Source: Apostichopus japonicus (Eukaryota; Echinodermata; Holothuroidea; Aspidochirotida; Stichopodidae). Taken from it: a DNA stretch of 64,000 bases. The first letter of the stretch is position 1. Each line of letters opens with the position of its first letter. The DNA lies in the NCBI RefSeq assembly GCF_037975245.1, contig NC_092573.1, forward strand, positions 5,767,501 through 5,831,500, given 5' to 3'. The position numbers and the translations under genes are program-made. A model generated the notes under the pieces. It did not search any database. It saw only the letters and a list, made by a program, of their open reading frames with translations, and was not told the origin of the DNA. Positions 47,572-60,300 of this stretch are shown in pieces.

Positions 47572-50500
47572 TTAAAAGAACCCCTCGTATGGATCACTGT
47601 AGGGACCCGGTCCCGAGTCTGTATGCGCTCGTACGTCAAACGAGAATCGTTCACTGCGACTTAGTCCATTGAATTTGACGGTGCGAGTGCCGTTTACAAC
47701 GTCGTCATTCTTTACAATGCGTGAATTAGAACGATACAACACGTAACTGAAATGAGTGATGTTACCATTACGTTTCTTACATATGGGATCTTCCCAGCTA
47801 AATGACAAGGTGTTTAACCGTCTGTCTCTTGTAGCCTCTATGTTCGTAGGTTCACCGGTAGGAGCTGTACAAAAAGAAAAGATATATGTTATAAGAAAAA
47901 AAGAAAAGAAATGATGATAGTACCATATCACGATATGAATAATGAATCGACGCGTGTAATTGTTTAAAAGAAATAAAAAAAACTTTACCACGGCAGACGA
48001 AAGAAAGAGATAGAGAGAAAGAGAGAGAGAGGGGGTGGGGGGGGGGGAGTGGGACAGAGGTGTAGAGGGAGAGAGAGGAGAGAGAGGGTTAATAGGGAAG
48101 GTTTCTTTGCAAAGAATTGATTTGAAAACTAAGACGGTGCAAACATATTATTTTTAAGAGGAATCTATGAATATAGTGTAGTCATATTTACTATCAATAC
48201 TTATAAATTTCACATATAGAAATTTACAGAAGTTTTTGTGTTAACAGCAGATGGCTGCTGGAGGTTCGAGAACTGCACGATGTGAACTTGGACTATTAGG
48301 AGATCGAAAAGATAACCATTTCCCTTAGAAATGATAATAAAAGTAAAACGTATTATAAGTACAAAATATAATGATATCATATTTCACTTGATTAAGATTT
48401 AAAGCTGCATTTTGTATGCATGTGTGTGTGTATGTGTTTTCTTTTTTTGCTTATTTGTGTGTGTGTTGGTGCGTGTGGGGGAGTGGTGTTTGTGTGGGGG
48501 GATGGTGGAGGAGGGTGGGTGTATGTGTGAATTAATCACAATCTGGTGGTATCATTTAAATCTTTTGACAGGAAGGACAACGTTCCTGAAAACATAATTA
48601 GTTAATTGTACCCTCCGCTTATTTTGCGGCACACATGTTTTGTGGATCCAGAGACGATGAGAGGCAAGCCGGAACCAGGACTAATAATGTTCCCGGGCAA
48701 TTGTTAGTAAACTTGGTAATTTTCCTTAGGTTTATTATGCAAAATAAATTAATAATAATAATAATGATAATTAGAATACGACATTCTGCTTCAACTCACA
48801 GTATCCTGGTCACCTCCACATATTCTCCCTATGTAATTGACCCGGGCTATGTCCTCCTCACCCCCCCCCCCCCTCCACCCTTTCCTCAAGCCTGCTTGGA
48901 TTAAATGTTTAACCTTGACTAAGGCAAATTCAAGCTGTAATACCCACATTGTTTTCTATATTGTCACATGTTCATAAGTTTCATAAAAATGAGGGCGACG
49001 GCTAAGATATTATTTCCTCTTTCTGTGGGGGGGGGGGGGAGGGGGAGGTGCGATGGTTGGGGGTGATGAGGGATGGAGGGTGTGGGGGGGGGGGCTGAAG
49101 TCTCCCTAGAATTATACGTGGTTGCGCCCCTAGTTTTTGTTTATTATGTTACTAACTGAACTTGAACTCACCTGTACTTTTGCTTCGTATTTCATCGTAT
49201 TTCGTCAAATTCTTTGTCTTTGTTTGCACAGTTAATGTAACCTTGACTAATGAATAAGCCTTAAATTTTCTTTTTCTATGACATCGTGTGACGTTTCCTA
49301 CAGTTCGTGGAAACGTGGTGGTACCATTCGTGCAATTGCCATTGTCTAATAGTTGGTATGTTATCGTTTGATTGACCACATGGACCGTACTACTCGAATT
49401 ACATATCGTCCAGTCGGCAGCCACACTAGAGTATCCAAGACGGTCTGATTTTGTAGATAGGTTGAGAGTGATACAAGATGAATCTGAAATAAAAAATAAT
49501 AAAAATAAATAGAAAGAATTGTTAGATGTAAATTCTGGTGAGAAGATTAGCACTGAATAATTAATGTTTAGCTTATATTTGAGCGTCAGAAAAGTCGTAC
49601 TATGAAATGTCTAATACTAACAATTACTAGGTTAATACCTACCTACAATTTGTCAACTTTGACGTCATGTTTTTCGACTATTGCATATTCATAAACTGTC
49701 AGTCGTCGCAGTTTCATAATGTATCTGTACAGCAGTTAAGTATACGTGTCAATTAGAACTTTTTCTTATTTTGTTTTTATTGAAATGATAAAAAAAATAA
49801 CTACATGGCAATGTTTGCAATAACTTTAAGATCTTCGCTAATTATGAGTTTTTCTAACCGGGGGGCGCGATTACTATCTAAGCGGAGCGCCACCATCAGT
49901 TGGCGCGCAGCGTACGAGAAAATTTCTGGTTTTGATACTCCCCAGATCACCGGAAATGGCACTTCTCGGGGCTTGAAAATGACCAACCAGATGTACAATT
50001 TTTGCCTGAGAACCAAGTGTTTCCCAAAAGTTTTTTTTTTCCATCCATAACCTTTTTGTAGATTGTCACCAGTCACACATCATGTTCAAACTCATCGCAT
50101 GTCCTGTGTGTCAATGTTTTTGTATGTGATTCTACGGTTGCGGCCACAATACCCGCCAGCCCCACTTTTCAAGGTTTTAAGCCCATTATTTGTTCAGAAT
50201 TTGAAAATTCACATTTCTCGTGAATAAACTCACTTCAAAACATGCCAATAATGTTGCACAAAATTTCATCTATGGACAACCAATATGGAATAACCTCCTT
50301 CAACCCCTAACAGAGCGGTCAAAATTGCACGAGTAGAGGGAAGTGTAATGAAGAATGTTGGTCAGGAAATTTTCGAAAATTCAGATACAGTTAATTTAAT
50401 ATTAAAATAATATTAGAACTTCTTATAACGGCTATTATAAAACTTGGTTGAAGGAAATGAAAAAATAGCAGATATATCCGAAACCGAACACTACACACAT

Positions 50501-51860
50501 AGGCGTAGGAGGCGGGGGGGGGGGGGGCTGGGGCCCCTAATTCGCCATTACTAATGTAAAAGAGAGTTATGACATAATTGGACCTCCATACTTTTTTCGC
50601 CATCTGCAAAAGACATTTCGTTGTTTACATTAGCATCCCGCGGTATAATGCGCAACTTTCACGGACTGTGCGGTACACGATGACATGCGATGTAATAACC
50701 GATGCTTGCTTATATGATATTGACATTAACATGTTGAACGCGAAAATTTATGCTTATATTTTTCGGGCAAGTCGGGCAGTTTTGAGGCTGTTCATCCTGG
50801 AACGCCATTTTCATGCTCAATGATATGATGTGATATCTGCTGTTTGCATTACAAATTCGAACAGGCGCGTAGCGAGGAATTTGCCAAGGGAGGCAAATTA
50901 TCTTAGCGTAGCGCCACCGTAGTTGGCGCGAAGCGTACAAGACAATTTTGGCCGAAAATGCCTCCCAGATCGCCGGAAATGGCACTACCCAAGACCTTTT
51001 GTTGGCGCAAAGCTTCCAAGCAAATTTTGGCCAAAGTGCCTCCCAGATCGCTGGAAATCACACTTCCACTATATATCAGGGTTCTGCCCAGGGTGGATTG
51101 AGTGCCGGCAGGACTATCTAAGCGGAGCGCCACCATCAGTTGGCGCGGAGCGTACAAGAAAATTTTGGGTTTTGGAAACCCCCCAGATGGCCGGAAACGG
51201 CCCTTCCAGAGTATTCTGAGCCACATGTAGACAGCTTTGAAATGAGATCTCATGTCTGGAATTTTTCATAATTAATGAAGAAAGGTTAGGACAAATATCT
51301 GGAGCACCAGAGTACAGACCAGCCGGTGGTGCCTATTAAGTATACTAAAGAGCAATAGCAATGCACCGTGCACGTGGCTGACTAGTTCGTGTAGCCGTCA
51401 CGTATAGTCACTACGAGGCGGAGTGCGCTGGTTATGCCTAATGCAATATGATGTAAATTCACCCGCTACGAAGGTTAAGGCCGTATGTGTACTAGCAAGC
51501 TGGATAGTGCCTGTGTCTCGCGCGATAAAAATAGATATAAATGAAACTATCAATAGTACGATCGGGAGTTGGAAACGGAGACAGTCATTGGTCTGGAATG
51601 CGGAACTCTGGTAATTTTCACTAAGTATGACATTGTGATGTGTTGGATATTTTGAAATTTGAACAGTTATGATCTGGATTTCCCCTAGTCTCAAACAGAT
51701 TGTTTCTGTACGTTCGACCCTCCGGCTATGGAGCTGTTTTTTGGAGTTCCTATCGAAAATAAGTGCCAGTCGGAAAAGTCACTCAGGCAGATTGTGGCGG
51801 TCGGTAATTCAGCGTGCTGGTCGGGCCCGACCGGCGCCGACCGGCAGCGGCAGAACCCTG

Positions 51861-51935
<75 letters not shown>

Positions 51936-52723
51936 TTCGTTACAAAAATGCTACATGTCGCATAAAGAATTTCATGTTTCCAGTCAGATATTTCCTAATG
52001 ATATCGTGATTGATTGGTTAAGTATCCGTGTTTGAAAAGAAAAACTTCAAACATATGTATGTTTCTTTCATTTCTCAATAATGTATATCAGTTATCTTGA
52101 CAACTCCCCCCCCCCCCGCCCCCTCGCGTTCCAGATAATAAGGAAATAAAAAGAAACGCTGGTGCCAAATTATTTTAAATTAAGAAATTATTCTTGGCAA
52201 TAGATAATACTCCTTCTATCACATGAGATAAAAAGTGATATGGACTTTGTCAGCATGTCTGTCTGTCTCGCTCTCTGTGTGAAGGTTTTCTTACTAGGAT
52301 CTTTTCAATGTCTCCCTCTGTCATTATTCTCAAAATATATTTACAACTGGACTATCCTTTCAATGATAACCCAAGCTACAATAGTGTTTCGATATAACCT
52401 ACCGATATTGTCAAGGAGTCGACAGTAAGCCTTGCTTGAATTCAGCGGACAAATATGTGTCGATATTCCATCACGACAGTGTGTTGTTTGTGAACGATTG
52501 GTTCCACGATTAAGACAGGACGCCGTCTCTTTTGTAACCGGATACGCACGAGGTGCCGTTTGTACTCTCACGATTCCACTTCTTCCAAACATAGTCCGCT
52601 TAAAGACTCGTTTTCCCAAATGTGCTGGTATCTGGAAGTAGAAGACCTTCCCTGAATGCTGCCTACCGTCTGTATTAATTGGTACCATTCTTCCTCCGTA
52701 CAATAAACGATCTCTCGTATGAT
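47572..52723 (-). CDS. Fibronectin-III receptor-like gene fragment, three exons seen
   Basis: Partial gene with extracellular modules. Exons in gene order are 52723-52403 (321 bases), 49483-49172 (312 bases) and 47864 to about 47572. The first two are bounded by AG acceptors and good donors (GTAGGT, GTGAGT), and both are phase 1-1, the classic layout of shuffled extracellular modules. The last exon is a clear FN3 domain: LNTLSFSWEDP (strand B Trp), ITHFSYVLYRSN, LSRSERFSFDVRAHT and GPGPYSDP. The middle exon is FN3-like (VAADWTIC; AYSLVKVTLTVQ) with several N-glycosylation sequons. The first has six Cys and the HTRDRLLYGGRMVPI start; its fold is not recognised. The last exon meets an in-frame TAA at 47574-47572 with no clear donor before it, so it is either a terminal exon or its donor is atypical. 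No membrane or kinase/phosphatase domain lies in the window. Likely a surface or secreted protein. Confidence 0.65.
47995..48088. repeat. Purine-rich (GA)n/(G)n tract
   Basis: About 90 bases almost purely A and G on the plus strand, with a central G-run, located in the intron between the second and third FN3-gene exons. Confidence 0.9.
49020..49100. repeat. G-rich tract with quadruplex potential
   Basis: Within 75 bases there are several runs of 4 to 14 G on the plus strand, separated by short loops. It lies in the FN3-gene intron, just downstream of the exon ending at 49172. Confidence 0.8.
49858..51215. repeat. Cluster of GC-rich short interspersed repeat copies
   Basis: A sequence block with AGCGCCACC, AGTTGGCGC, GCGTAC.AGA.AATTT and CCCAGATCGC.GGAAATGGC occurs at about 49858-49972, 50863-50995, 51001-51070 (partial) and 51112-51215. 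A fifth copy, at 55920-56109, has identifiable ends and an 8-bp target duplication. The copy at 50863 begins CAGGCGCGTAGC, which matches that element's end. These are probably related hAT-like MITEs or pieces of them, here in the intron upstream of the second FN3-gene exon. Confidence 0.75.
51864..51934. repeat. (AT)n microsatellite
   Basis: About 70 bases of AT dinucleotide. Tyr-Ile ORFs here are artefacts. Confidence 0.95.
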
Positions 52724-52959
52724 CTGCGACATAAAGTTTTTAATTGAAACTTTTTTAATTTGTGTCACCAAGAGATAAATTAAAATGAAAAGAGATAAAT
52801 TCAATAAGAGGACCAAATAATGGGTAGACAAAAACGGTTCAAAGCAGTTTTTATTTTGTATTTGATCTTAATAAAGTTTCGTGTTTTTTTGTTGTTGCGA
52901 TTTTATACTCAAATCCTATATCCTATACAATGTAATTAACTATACTAACTAACCAAGTT

Positions 52960-54175
52960 TCATTATATCATTACGTCATTAGGCAGTTAGCTTTTGTGTA
53001 GTTCTGGAGATTGATGAATCATATACTGGATACACACTAACACTGGTTTCACGAAATGAATAGCCTTGTCAAGCGAATACCGCTTTGCTTCATCACAAAC
53101 GCGCTGCAACAATTGTATTGCCAAAACCTAATGTGCAACCGCGCCCGTCTACTGGAAGACTATGCTCATCAATCTATCGAGATAAAAATGATCTTTGATT
53201 AGACCTTCCTTCTCAAGTGCAGCGCCATAGAAATTGTGCAGCACACGTAATTAAATTATGTAGAGCATTGCGCGTGGACACCGTTACCTGGCGTGACGTC
53301 ATTAGACGGTTACGATTAAGTTACGTTTTACAGAGCAGCGCGCGAGTTGGCAACGCTGTCTGTGATCTTATTGCGCGTAGGTGATATTATCTGTTTCGCT
53401 CTCATAAACAAGTTAGTCAAATTTCGTGATGAGGTGCGCGTAGACAACGTTATCTGTTGTGACGTCATTGGACAGTAAGGCCTAATTTTTTTTGTATTAC
53501 ATGCAGTACGGATAGATGCCGCTGTGTCTGCTGTGACCTTGCTAACTATTTTGACTTCATTAGAAAGTTATTTTCGAGGCTATATTAAAGAGTATTTTTT
53601 TGTACAATTGCGAACTGTGGGAAGGAGCAATAATAATTGGTTATTATACGATGAGCTCTACAATGAAAACAACCAAACACCTTGGTCATCGATAGTCGTA
53701 TGGAGAAGATTGAGATTTTTCGGTCATGTAGCAAGACTCCAGGAGGGCGCTCCAGCAAAGGTTGCTTTAAGAGAAGCATTGAGACATACTGCTAAACCAG
53801 TAGGAAGGCCCGTGACTACCTTTCTTGGAAAAAGAAAGTCGCAATTTAAGGACGTTAACATTAACAATTTCGAGGGAGCAATAAACCTTGCGCAAGATCG
53901 TGATACGTGGCGGAGGTTAATTACTGAGCATGTCGGATAGACGAGACTCAACTTACTACTACTACTACTACTACTAGTACGGGTAGATGCTGCTGTGTCT
54001 GCTGTGACGTTGCTAATTATGTTGACTTCATTACAAAGTTATTCAATTTCTCTATTGACAGAGCGCGTATAGGCCGATATCTTTTGTGACGTCATCAGAC
54101 AGTTTAGGCCTGCCCTTTTGTAGTAAAATGTGCGTACGTACTGTTATCTTCTGTGACATCAAAGAAATTGATATC
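52960..54175. repeat. Degenerate array with recurrent TGACGTCA (CRE-like) units
   Basis: Several loosely similar units carry, in order, GCGCGTNGACANCGTTATCTG, TGTGACGTCATTAGACAG and TTAGGCC. The clearest are near 52965, 53270-53310, 53340-53400, 53435-53480, 54060-54120 and 54130-54170. Perfect TGACGTCA occurs at 53294-53301, 53460-53467 and 54087-54094. The array is split by a retrotransposon 3' fragment. The function is unknown. It could be an old tandem repeat rather than a control region. Confidence 0.6.
53573..53976 (+). pseudogene. 3' end of a non-LTR retrotransposon ORF with (TAC)n tail
   Basis: The frame ending at TAG 53938-53940 contains VWRRLRFFGHVARLQEG, PAKVALREALRHTAKPVGRP and DRDTWRRLITEH. 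This is the C-terminal tail of RTE/CR1-type retrotransposon proteins (the usual RRLRWFGHV...GRP pattern). It is followed after a dozen bases by (TAC)n (53953-53976), a typical microsatellite 3' tail. Everything upstream, including the RT, is missing. The segment is flanked on both sides by a ~65-base direct repeat (53506-53572 and 53978-54045). Confidence 0.75.
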
Positions 54176-54954
54176 AAAAATCTTCCAAATTAAGTATGAA
54201 CGCAAAGCAGTTTGTCAGATCAAGTGCTAGACCATAGAGTTACTTAGTTGAATAGCCCCATCATTAAAAACTGTCGTGATCTGAATGTCCAGGTTTTCAT
54301 CTCTCTTTAACAAAGAGCAAAAGAATCCAGACTTTTCTTTTGTTTATCGTGGAGGATAAATTTGTTTTACTTTGGTTTAAACATATAAGTAAGGAATATC
54401 TCGCCGGAGATATGGTGTGAAGGCCTTTGCAGGCTATATGCAATCATTCAATGGTCATATCATGAAGTCATGCGTGATGGCTTCGTGTACCATGCACATG
54501 CGCAGAAAACTAGTGGTGATAACGATGCATATTGACATTTGAGATATATGTAAACAAAGATGTTTTTATTAATGTGAACACGTGTTGCATTCGGAAAACG
54601 GGAAATATAGGATAACCTTCATGATCCTGATTCAATATCAGATGAAATAAGAACACCTCCGCATGCAGCGTGGGCCACTTGTAAATATCACATCTCGTAA
54701 ACAAATATTTGTTCATACAGCAAGTTCACTAGGGGACTTGAGTTAGACAGGAAAGAGAATATTAGTTATCCCTCATGTGTTTCCGCCTTAATTATCCCTT
54801 GTGTTGTTTTCCTCCTTAGGTGTATATATATTTTTTTTAAACAAAACAAAACTAATGAAATAAGTTAAAGCATATCGCATTACTTCAAAATAGGACCTTT
54901 AAGAGCTGAATACTTATTCGTTTACCGGTGTCTCTACATTTCAAGGACTAATAT
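54176..54954. other. No gene seen
   Basis: AT-rich, short ORFs only. Nothing recognised. Confidence 0.55.
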
Positions 54955-55130
54955 CGAAAAACCAACATATCACAAAATATAAATAAAAAAAACCCCAACA
55001 TATCTTTAAAAAAAAAACATATCATAAAAAATAAATAAAAACCAACATATCTTTAAAAAAACATATCATAAAAAATAAAAATGAAATGAAAAAAGGATAT
55101 ATCTATTTAAAAAAAACTTATATCCAACGT
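54955..55130. repeat. A-rich imperfect tandem repeat
   Basis: Three to four imperfect copies of ACCAACATATCTTTAAAAAA followed by CATATCATAAAAAATAAAT, unit about 50-55 bases. Confidence 0.8.
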
Positions 55131-55855
55131 GCATAAGTTACAGTGATAAAAGGATTAGTTATTTTGTTGAGCACCTCCTGTCATTTTCCTTTGGTATTTC
55201 TTGCTTACGTACAGAAATCTATTATCTTGTTTCGCTATCATCATATTTTTATTTCCTTCTTTTCATACTGCTGTTATTTGTTCAATCGGGGAAGGAAATA
55301 TTTGTACTGATGTTAAATGAAAGTACCGCCTATACATTAGAACTCTTTTGCTGCGAAGAAGAACTTTGTTAAAAGGCTTTGTCATATCGAAACAAAATGG
55401 TTTCCAAAAAGTTCCTGTAATGTATCCTTGTTTTTTCCAAACTCTTGTGGCCGTTTATGCTTATCATTTCCTGTATTATTTTGACACATTATATTGACCC
55501 ATTTTAGTTTTATATTCCCTTTAACGGGTGAGTATCGTATCAACATACTGTGTTGCATACAAAGTAACTATATTGACCCAGGTCAATAGACTAAAGCGGT
55601 AACAATTATAACAGAATGTTGATTGCGTTTATTTCTGTTTAGTTGTTATTTTGTTGTTGTAACATTTTTCCATTATTTTTCTCTTTCATTATAAGAAACA
55701 ACACGTAAACACAACTCTATCAATTTATCAAGCAACAAACAAAACATATCGGAGGATAAGTCATTTTGTTATTTGAATTGGATTCTAAAGTTTTCATCTA
55801 TTTTTAACCGCGTTGATAAGTGCAATTTCCGTTTGTATGAAAACATAACAGCAAA
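55131..55855. other. No gene seen
   Basis: AT-rich sequence without a supported feature. Confidence 0.55.
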
Positions 55856-57329
55856 GCCGACCAATCGTATAGTGTTAAACTGTATTCCATCTTTCATGAG
55901 CTATTCGGGGAGTCCATTGAAGGCGCGTAGCCAGTTATTTGCCAAGGGAGGGGCGAACCCTGTATAGGCAAACTATCAGAGCCGTAGATTCTGCATTTTA
56001 ACACTATCCAAGCGTAGCGCCACCATAAGTTGGCGCTACCCGTAACGTACTAGAAAATTTTGGCTGAAAATGCCTCCCAGATCGCTGGAAATTGCACTTC
56101 CTGCGCCTGGTCCATTGTTTGTGAAGATACGAAGTTTAAAATTATAAGTGCGACATTGCAAATAAGTAGTTGATCAGTGCATACTTCTTGTTAATTCACG
56201 ATCATACTTGAATTATGCCTTAGCAACTTGTTTTCGATGGGCCGATACATTCTGTACCCTTTAGGCCTACCGGTAACTAACGCAATTTAATCTGTCGTCG
56301 AATACACTGAAAGTTGTCTAAAATGTTAAACTTTACTTTAAGAGAAATCAAAGAGTGGAATAATTCGACAAGAAGGTGTATACGTGGAAGAAAGGAAAAA
56401 GAAAATTAGAAGAACGAATTCCAAAAAAAGAAAGAAGTAACAATACAAATAAACCATTACTTCCCATAACGTGCCAGACTTATAAATAGCAATGACGTCA
56501 CCGGTCACTACTGAAACAAGGGAAAATTTTGCATGACAGTATATTAAAATTTCAATCACCGGGAAGGATATAACATAAACAAACCGGCATCACTGATGAC
56601 TATTGAAAATAGCAAATACAACTGTCTCGACGTCAACAGAAACAGGCATTATTGGAGACCATTGACTTATATATAAGCATTCATTTCTGATTGCCGACCA
56701 ATCGTAGTGTTAAACTGTATTTCATCTCTCATGAGCTATTCGGTGAGTCCATTGTTTGTGAAGATACGAAGTTTAAAAATATAAATGCGACATTGCAAAT
56801 CAGTATTTGATCAGTGCATACTTCTTGTTATTCACGATCATACTTGAATTATGCCTTAGCAACTTGTTTTTGATAGGCCGATACATTCTGTACCCTTTAG
56901 GCCTACCGGTCACTAACGCAATTTTAATCTGTCGTCGAATACACTGAAAGTTGTATAAAATGTTAAACTTTACTTTAAGAGAAATCAAAGAGTGGAATAA
57001 TTCGACAAGAAGGTGTATACGTGGAAGAAAGGAAAAAGAAAATTAGAAGAACGAATTCCAAAAATAAAAAAGAAGTAACAAGATAAATAAACCATTACTT
57101 CCCATAACGTGCCAAACTTATAAATAGCAATGACGTCACCGGTCACTACTGAAACAAGGGCAAATTTGCATGACAGTATATTAATATTTCAATCACCGGG
57201 AAGGATATAACATAAACAAACCGGCATCACTAATGACTATTGAAAGAAGCAGATTACAACTGTCTCTACGTCAACAGAAACAGGCATTATTGGAGACCAT
57301 TGACTCATATATAAGCATTCATTCTGATT
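55856..57329. repeat. Tandem duplication, ~638-bp unit, two copies
   Basis: Copy 1 is 55856-56692 and copy 2 is 56693-57329. Both start GCCGACCAATCGTA and contain the same GAGTGGAATAATTCGACAAG, GATGACGTCACCGG-like and GGAGACCATTGACT blocks in order. Copy 1 is longer by one 190-bp insertion plus its 8-bp target duplication. After subtracting these the lengths agree within about 2 bases. Identity is high, with small indels. Confidence 0.9.
55920..56109. mobile_element. 190-bp hAT-like MITE with 8-bp target duplication
   Basis: Inserted in copy 1 of the 638-bp tandem duplication. It is flanked by GTCCATTG at 55912-55919 and 56110-56117, and copy 2 has a single GTCCATTG at the matching place. 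The ends are AAGGCGCGTAG and CCTGCGCCTG, a short imperfect inverted repeat. An 8-bp duplication is typical of hAT elements. The interior matches the repeat family at 49858-51215. Non-coding. Confidence 0.85.
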
Positions 57330-60300
57330 GCCTGAACACGAAGGGAGAACACACACTGACATGCCATAGGAAATGTATATACATTGTCGCCACCTGGTCA
57401 TGGAAGAATCTCATAATGCCATCACATGCACTGGGAATGGATAGCACACATTTATCACCTGATATGAAGGGAAAACACACACTGTCATATACTGGGGATG
57501 ATGAATGGAAAGTATGCATAGTCAAATCCTGGACATGAAGGCAGAACACATGCACTGAAATCACTTGCAGTTTTCGAAAATTAAAAACAAAGGTCAGCAT
57601 ATGGTGTAACGGGAAAGAGAACACCACACTGCAGTCATGGCTTTTAATAAAATGAATGGGAAGTATAGACACGCATTCAAACATTTGGCCATGATTGGAG
57701 ACCACATAAAGTTCATCACCCGGATATAAAGAGAATATACAACCACAAACTAATAACACTGAATACAAAAGCACAAGCTGACTACCTCATCTCCTGGCAT
57801 TTGGAATAAAACATGATTTTTTGTTACAATCACTCGATAAAGAATATTCAAAGACAAAGTATTGTCTTATTATCAAATTAACATAATTATGCAGTCGGCT
57901 AGCATCAGACATGTCATTGGTTATTAAGAACTGACGTCAGCATATTTAAAGGTAATCTGACCATGCATTAGCAGACATCAATACCAAGAACGAAAACTAA
58001 AACCCTTCTGCAATCACTTGTTATTATAGGCTACGTTAGTCAAAGACGAAGACACGTTTATTATATTATCCAATCAGCATAGCCCATCCAGACTGAAATC
58101 GTCTCTAGTATCGTTTGCCAACTCAGAACTAATCTCAGTGGATAGAATAGCAAAACCAATCTGACCACGCAAAATAATAATAATAAATAAAATAGATAAA
58201 ATGATATCATTACTTCAGTAAATGCAAATTTGACATCGACAGACTTCTATATCAATATCACATATCAACGAAGTTTGGAAACAAGGTCATATACTGCAAC
58301 GACCAGTTAAATAAAAAAAAAAAACATAATCAGTCAGTCGTCCAGCATTTTTGCGTGAGAGGGCATGGAAATTAAAAATGATGATCAGATAATTTGGAAA
58401 TTGAAATGGCCATATTCACATGCAAAACTACTTACACCGTTAAGCTGTAATTATATGAAAGAAAATTAAGAATAAAAAACAAAAATAGAATCAGAAAACT
58501 CAAACATACTGAAAGTACTAAATTAAGGCACTTTAGTTGCCATTATAACTCCTCAAATCTATTTGCGTCAAGGTGAAGAACTGACGACGAGGTGCAAACT
58601 CTTAACACTATGATAGAAACCGGTCTATAACTGGTCCAATAAAACACACGATAATGGATAACAGACATTCCTTGCATTTTTCAGTTAACTTTAAAATTTA
58701 AACTTAGCTTTTTCAATATGGAGAAGGGTGGAGGGTGGGAGGGAGGGGGGGGGTTCAACATCAGCATCATGTTCTCAGATCTCTTGGAAAAATATGGTCA
58801 CCTTAGACAACAGCCCGTCAATAAAGGTAACCTCTCTCCAAAATCAGTCGTGGGCGATTGAACTGAATTGAACCCCGCCCCCTCCACACACACCTTTGAT
58901 ATCCTGTGCACGTCACTAGTTGTGTTATAATTATTACCTAGAGCTGTGGCTGTGACGTCAATTATAGCGCCTACCCCTCCATTTTTTTTCTTCTATGCTA
59001 CACGTCTTCTTTTCGGCCATGTGTATAGTCAGCTTTATGCATATTAGCATATTCTTGATATAAGATTCGTGGAATCAAAATCCTTCCACTTTGGCATTGA
59101 CCTGTCGTTAATGTGCAACCTTTTATGATTGTGAACAAAAGTATGTTGTTCCAGAACACCTTAGTCACAAAATAAAAAATAAAATAAATAAGTAAAACTA
59201 AGCACATTTCTTTCATGTACGGCCGACTGGCCAAACAAGGATATTATGAAATCCAGTTTGACAGTTAATGATGAGTGGGGTATAGATTAAGCAAACACTA
59301 ACTGATATTGCTGGCTTCAAATAATCATAAGACCTACTCATTATTCGTCAGATGTGGCTTAACGTAGATTCGAGTGCCATTTCCCACTTCTTGTGGCAAA
59401 AACATCAGCACGTGTTTTGTTTTTTAGTTCCTCACGTAGGCATCCTACGTATTCCACACCATGCAGACTTAATAAGGCCGGATTCGAATAAATCCTGAGT
59501 AAACGATGCAAAATCATGCAAGTAGGAGGTTATGTTTGATTGCTTTGTAAACAAATAGATCTACGTTAGTTTAAGTGTCCTTACAAGTTTGTTTTTCTGT
59601 TTTCCGTTTGCACTTATTTACGAGAGATTTAGACGCAGAGCAAGGTCAAGTACTGTAACAATATTTTTCGTTGCCTGGGGGTGGGGGGGGGCTGTTCGGA
59701 GTCGTATTCCAACTTGACTTATGTGTTACATGCAGGAAGAAGGAACTTTAAGATGGCCAACAGATTAAATAATACTGGGTATCCGAAATCTCTTTATGCT
59801 GAACGTCACCCGAAATTTATTCATAAAATATGATGGACTGAAATTTCGACGTAACCGGTACGTTTTTCAATTTAAACAGTTTATTAATCGATAGTTAACT
59901 CAGTCAACTTTCGTACGGTAACGATTGAAAACTGAGTGAAGGGAAAAAAGTCTCGACGAAGATTTTTTTTTTCAATATGATTCGGATATAAGATTGACAT
60001 GTTTAATTTTCACAGTTTAGATAAAGTGAAAAGAAATCATGGGTATTGTCTTGTATACTGATAGCGAAAATAAACTGTCGATTGAACAAGGAAATGATGT
60101 TCATAACAACTTGAGTGTCTCCATATTTATAGATTATCTTTCTGTATTTTAAGACTCAGCCAATATATTTCTAAAGTATTTTCTGATTCGTTTCATGTTT
60201 TTGATTTCACTAAAGATGCTTCGTTTTGTTTTCGCTTGATCAATTTCCTTAAAAAGTAGGCTAAATATTATTTTAGTTTATATCAATATTCAATATTTTC

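Noticed and set aside
57233-57774. 101- and 151-codon ORFs on opposite strands
   Set aside because: They overlap each other in repeat-derived sequence with no domain or splice support.
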